Source: Desulfoluna limicola (lineage in GTDB: Bacteria; Desulfobacterota; Desulfobacteria; Desulfobacterales; Desulfolunaceae). From it: a stretch of 64,000 nt of DNA. The DNA is taken from assembly GCF_021654575.1 (NCBI RefSeq), contig NZ_AP024488.1, positions 2,937,501-3,001,500 of the forward strand, given 5' to 3'. Position 1 is the stretch's first letter. Each line of letters opens with the position of its first letter. Below the pieces are notes generated by a model. It ran no database searches, was not told the DNA's origin, and saw nothing but the letters and a program-made list of their open reading frames with translations. Below, piece by piece: positions 63,222 through 64,000 of this stretch. Made by a program: the position numbers and the translations under genes.

Positions 63222-64000
63222 TCACGATGCCAGGCGCCCCTGCTCTGTGGCTTCTTTGATGATCTGGAACGACTCGTCGCAAATCTCGAGGGTGCGGGCC
63301 ACCACCTCATCGTCATGGGCCATGGAGATAAACCAGTTGTGGTGGGAAGCGAAAAAGGCCCCGCGCTTCGTGCATTCTGCACACCACGCCTGGTGAAGCA
63401 TCCCGCTGGGGTCGTCGGTGAGGCGCACGTTGGGCATGGAGGCCTCCCCGGTCACCTTGAGGTTAAAGCCGTAGCCTGCCGCCATCTCTTCCATCCTGCC
63501 GAAAAGGTGACCGCCCTGTTTCAGCATCCACTCCGGCGCGCTCAGCCGCTTGAGCTCCTCAAGGCAGGCCAGGGCCGCTGCCATGGGCATGGCCTGGTAC
63601 CAGTAGCTTCCCGTGTAAAAGACTTTGGCTGCCTCATTTTTCATGGCATCGGTGCCCATGAGGGCGGAGATGGGGTACCCGTTGGCCAGGGCCTTGCAAT
63701 AGCAGACCAGGTCCGGCGTGAAGCCGTAATGGACATGGGAGCCCTTCATGTTGAGTCGAAACCCGTGACGGATGTCGTCCAGGATCAGAACGATGCCCTC
63801 TTTTCGGCAGATGGACTCGATTTTCTGCCAGTACCCGGGGTCGGGAAGCTCGTTGTCGTAAAAGGTGGGAACGTGGTAGGGGGTGGCGATGAAACCGGCC
63901 ACATTGCCGGGGTTCTCGGCGACCACCTGTTCAAAGGCCGCCACATCGTTCCAGGGAATCCGAAGGGTGTGGGTGTGATCTTCCTCTATCACCCCGTGGT
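63222..64000 (-). CDS. Class III aminotransferase, GSA-aminomutase-like (partial)
   Basis: The 3' 259 codons of a gene whose start lies beyond the right edge; the frame stays open to base 64000. PLP features are visible: Asp in ILDDIRHGFRL and the Schiff-base Lys in CYCKALANGYPISALMG. This resembles glutamate-1-semialdehyde 2,1-aminomutase and related class III transaminases rather than the DEVQ-type acetylornithine group. Standing upstream of a split transketolase, it may belong to an amino-sugar or secondary-metabolite pathway. Substrate unknown. Confidence 0.85.
   Translation of the reverse strand, partial: HGVIEEDHTHTLRIPWNDVAAFEQVVAENPGNVAGFIATPYHVPTFYDNELPDPGYWQKIESICRKEGIVLILDDIRHGFRLNMKGSHVHYGFTPDLVCYCKALANGYPISALMGTDAMKNEAAKVFYTGSYWYQAMPMAAALACLEELKRLSAPEWMLKQGGHLFGRMEEMAAGYGFNLKVTGEASMPNVRLTDDPSGMLHQAWCAECTKRGAFFASHHNWFISMAHDDEVVARTLEICDESFQIIKEATEQGRLAS

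Overview
The window reads as a chromosome segment of a moderately GC-rich Gram-negative bacterium. Lipoproteins with Sec/lipobox signals, a Tat-exported binding protein, a c-type cytochrome P460, the Bat/MoxR operon, very large hybrid kinases and HD-GYP signalling fit a Desulfobacterota (former deltaproteobacterial) anaerobe. That placement is inferred from gene style only; no rRNA, tRNA, ribosomal protein or sulfate-respiration gene is present to prove it. No CRISPR array, prophage or complete insertion sequence is visible.

Layout. 0.3-5 kb: an orphan LuxR-type response regulator and a 1121-residue repeat-containing lipoprotein. 5.3-8.1 kb (minus): a three-gene NrtA/SsuA-type ABC importer whose genes overlap by 4 nt. 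8.6-17.9 kb (minus): a signalling operon made of a ~2370-residue hybrid kinase carrying two different solute-binding-like sensors, a receiver-kinase and a receiver-HD-GYP phosphodiesterase. 18.5-22.4 kb: a metallophosphoesterase followed by a CHAT (caspase-like) protease, the most unusual pair in the window. 22.5-25.7 kb: nhaA behind a structured 5' leader, then rhlE. 26-28.2 kb: a divergent yqhC-like/yqhD pair, then dodecin. 29-34.5 kb: envelope genes including a PafA-like phosphatase, a YhhN protein and an unknown lipoprotein. 34.9-37.1 kb: a MarR regulator and an MFS exporter. 37.5-41.1 kb: a second hybrid kinase and a metallo-beta-lactamase-fold protein. 41.5-49.7 kb (minus): moxR, DUF58, DUF4381-like, batA, batB/C fusion, batD, batE. 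50.3-52.7 kb: cytochrome P460 and azlCD. 52.9-59.1 kb: aldehyde dehydrogenase, acetolactate-synthase-like enzyme, LysR and a divergent yeiH. 60.2-64 kb (minus): SCP2-like protein, split transketolase and the end of a class III aminotransferase.

Almost every longer intergenic gap is occupied by repeats. One family (here 'E') is a 150-240 nt mosaic bounded by GCCTCCGGCGGC/GCCGCCGGAGGC, in the best copies with an outer CTATTCAG.../...GAGCTGAATAG. A second family (here 'D') is about 99 nt with ends TTAACCCGGC/GCCGGGTTAA and occurs three times, two of them bracketing the 37.5-kb kinase gene. Both look like miniature inverted-repeat elements.

How the parts may work together (inference): the ABC importer and the giant kinase beside it could recognise related ligands, with the kinase passing phosphate through its own receiver and Hpt domain to the two downstream receivers and so adjusting cyclic-di-GMP. 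The phosphoesterase/CHAT pair could be a two-component cell-death or defence module. The remaining blocks are self-contained metabolic or envelope units with local regulators.
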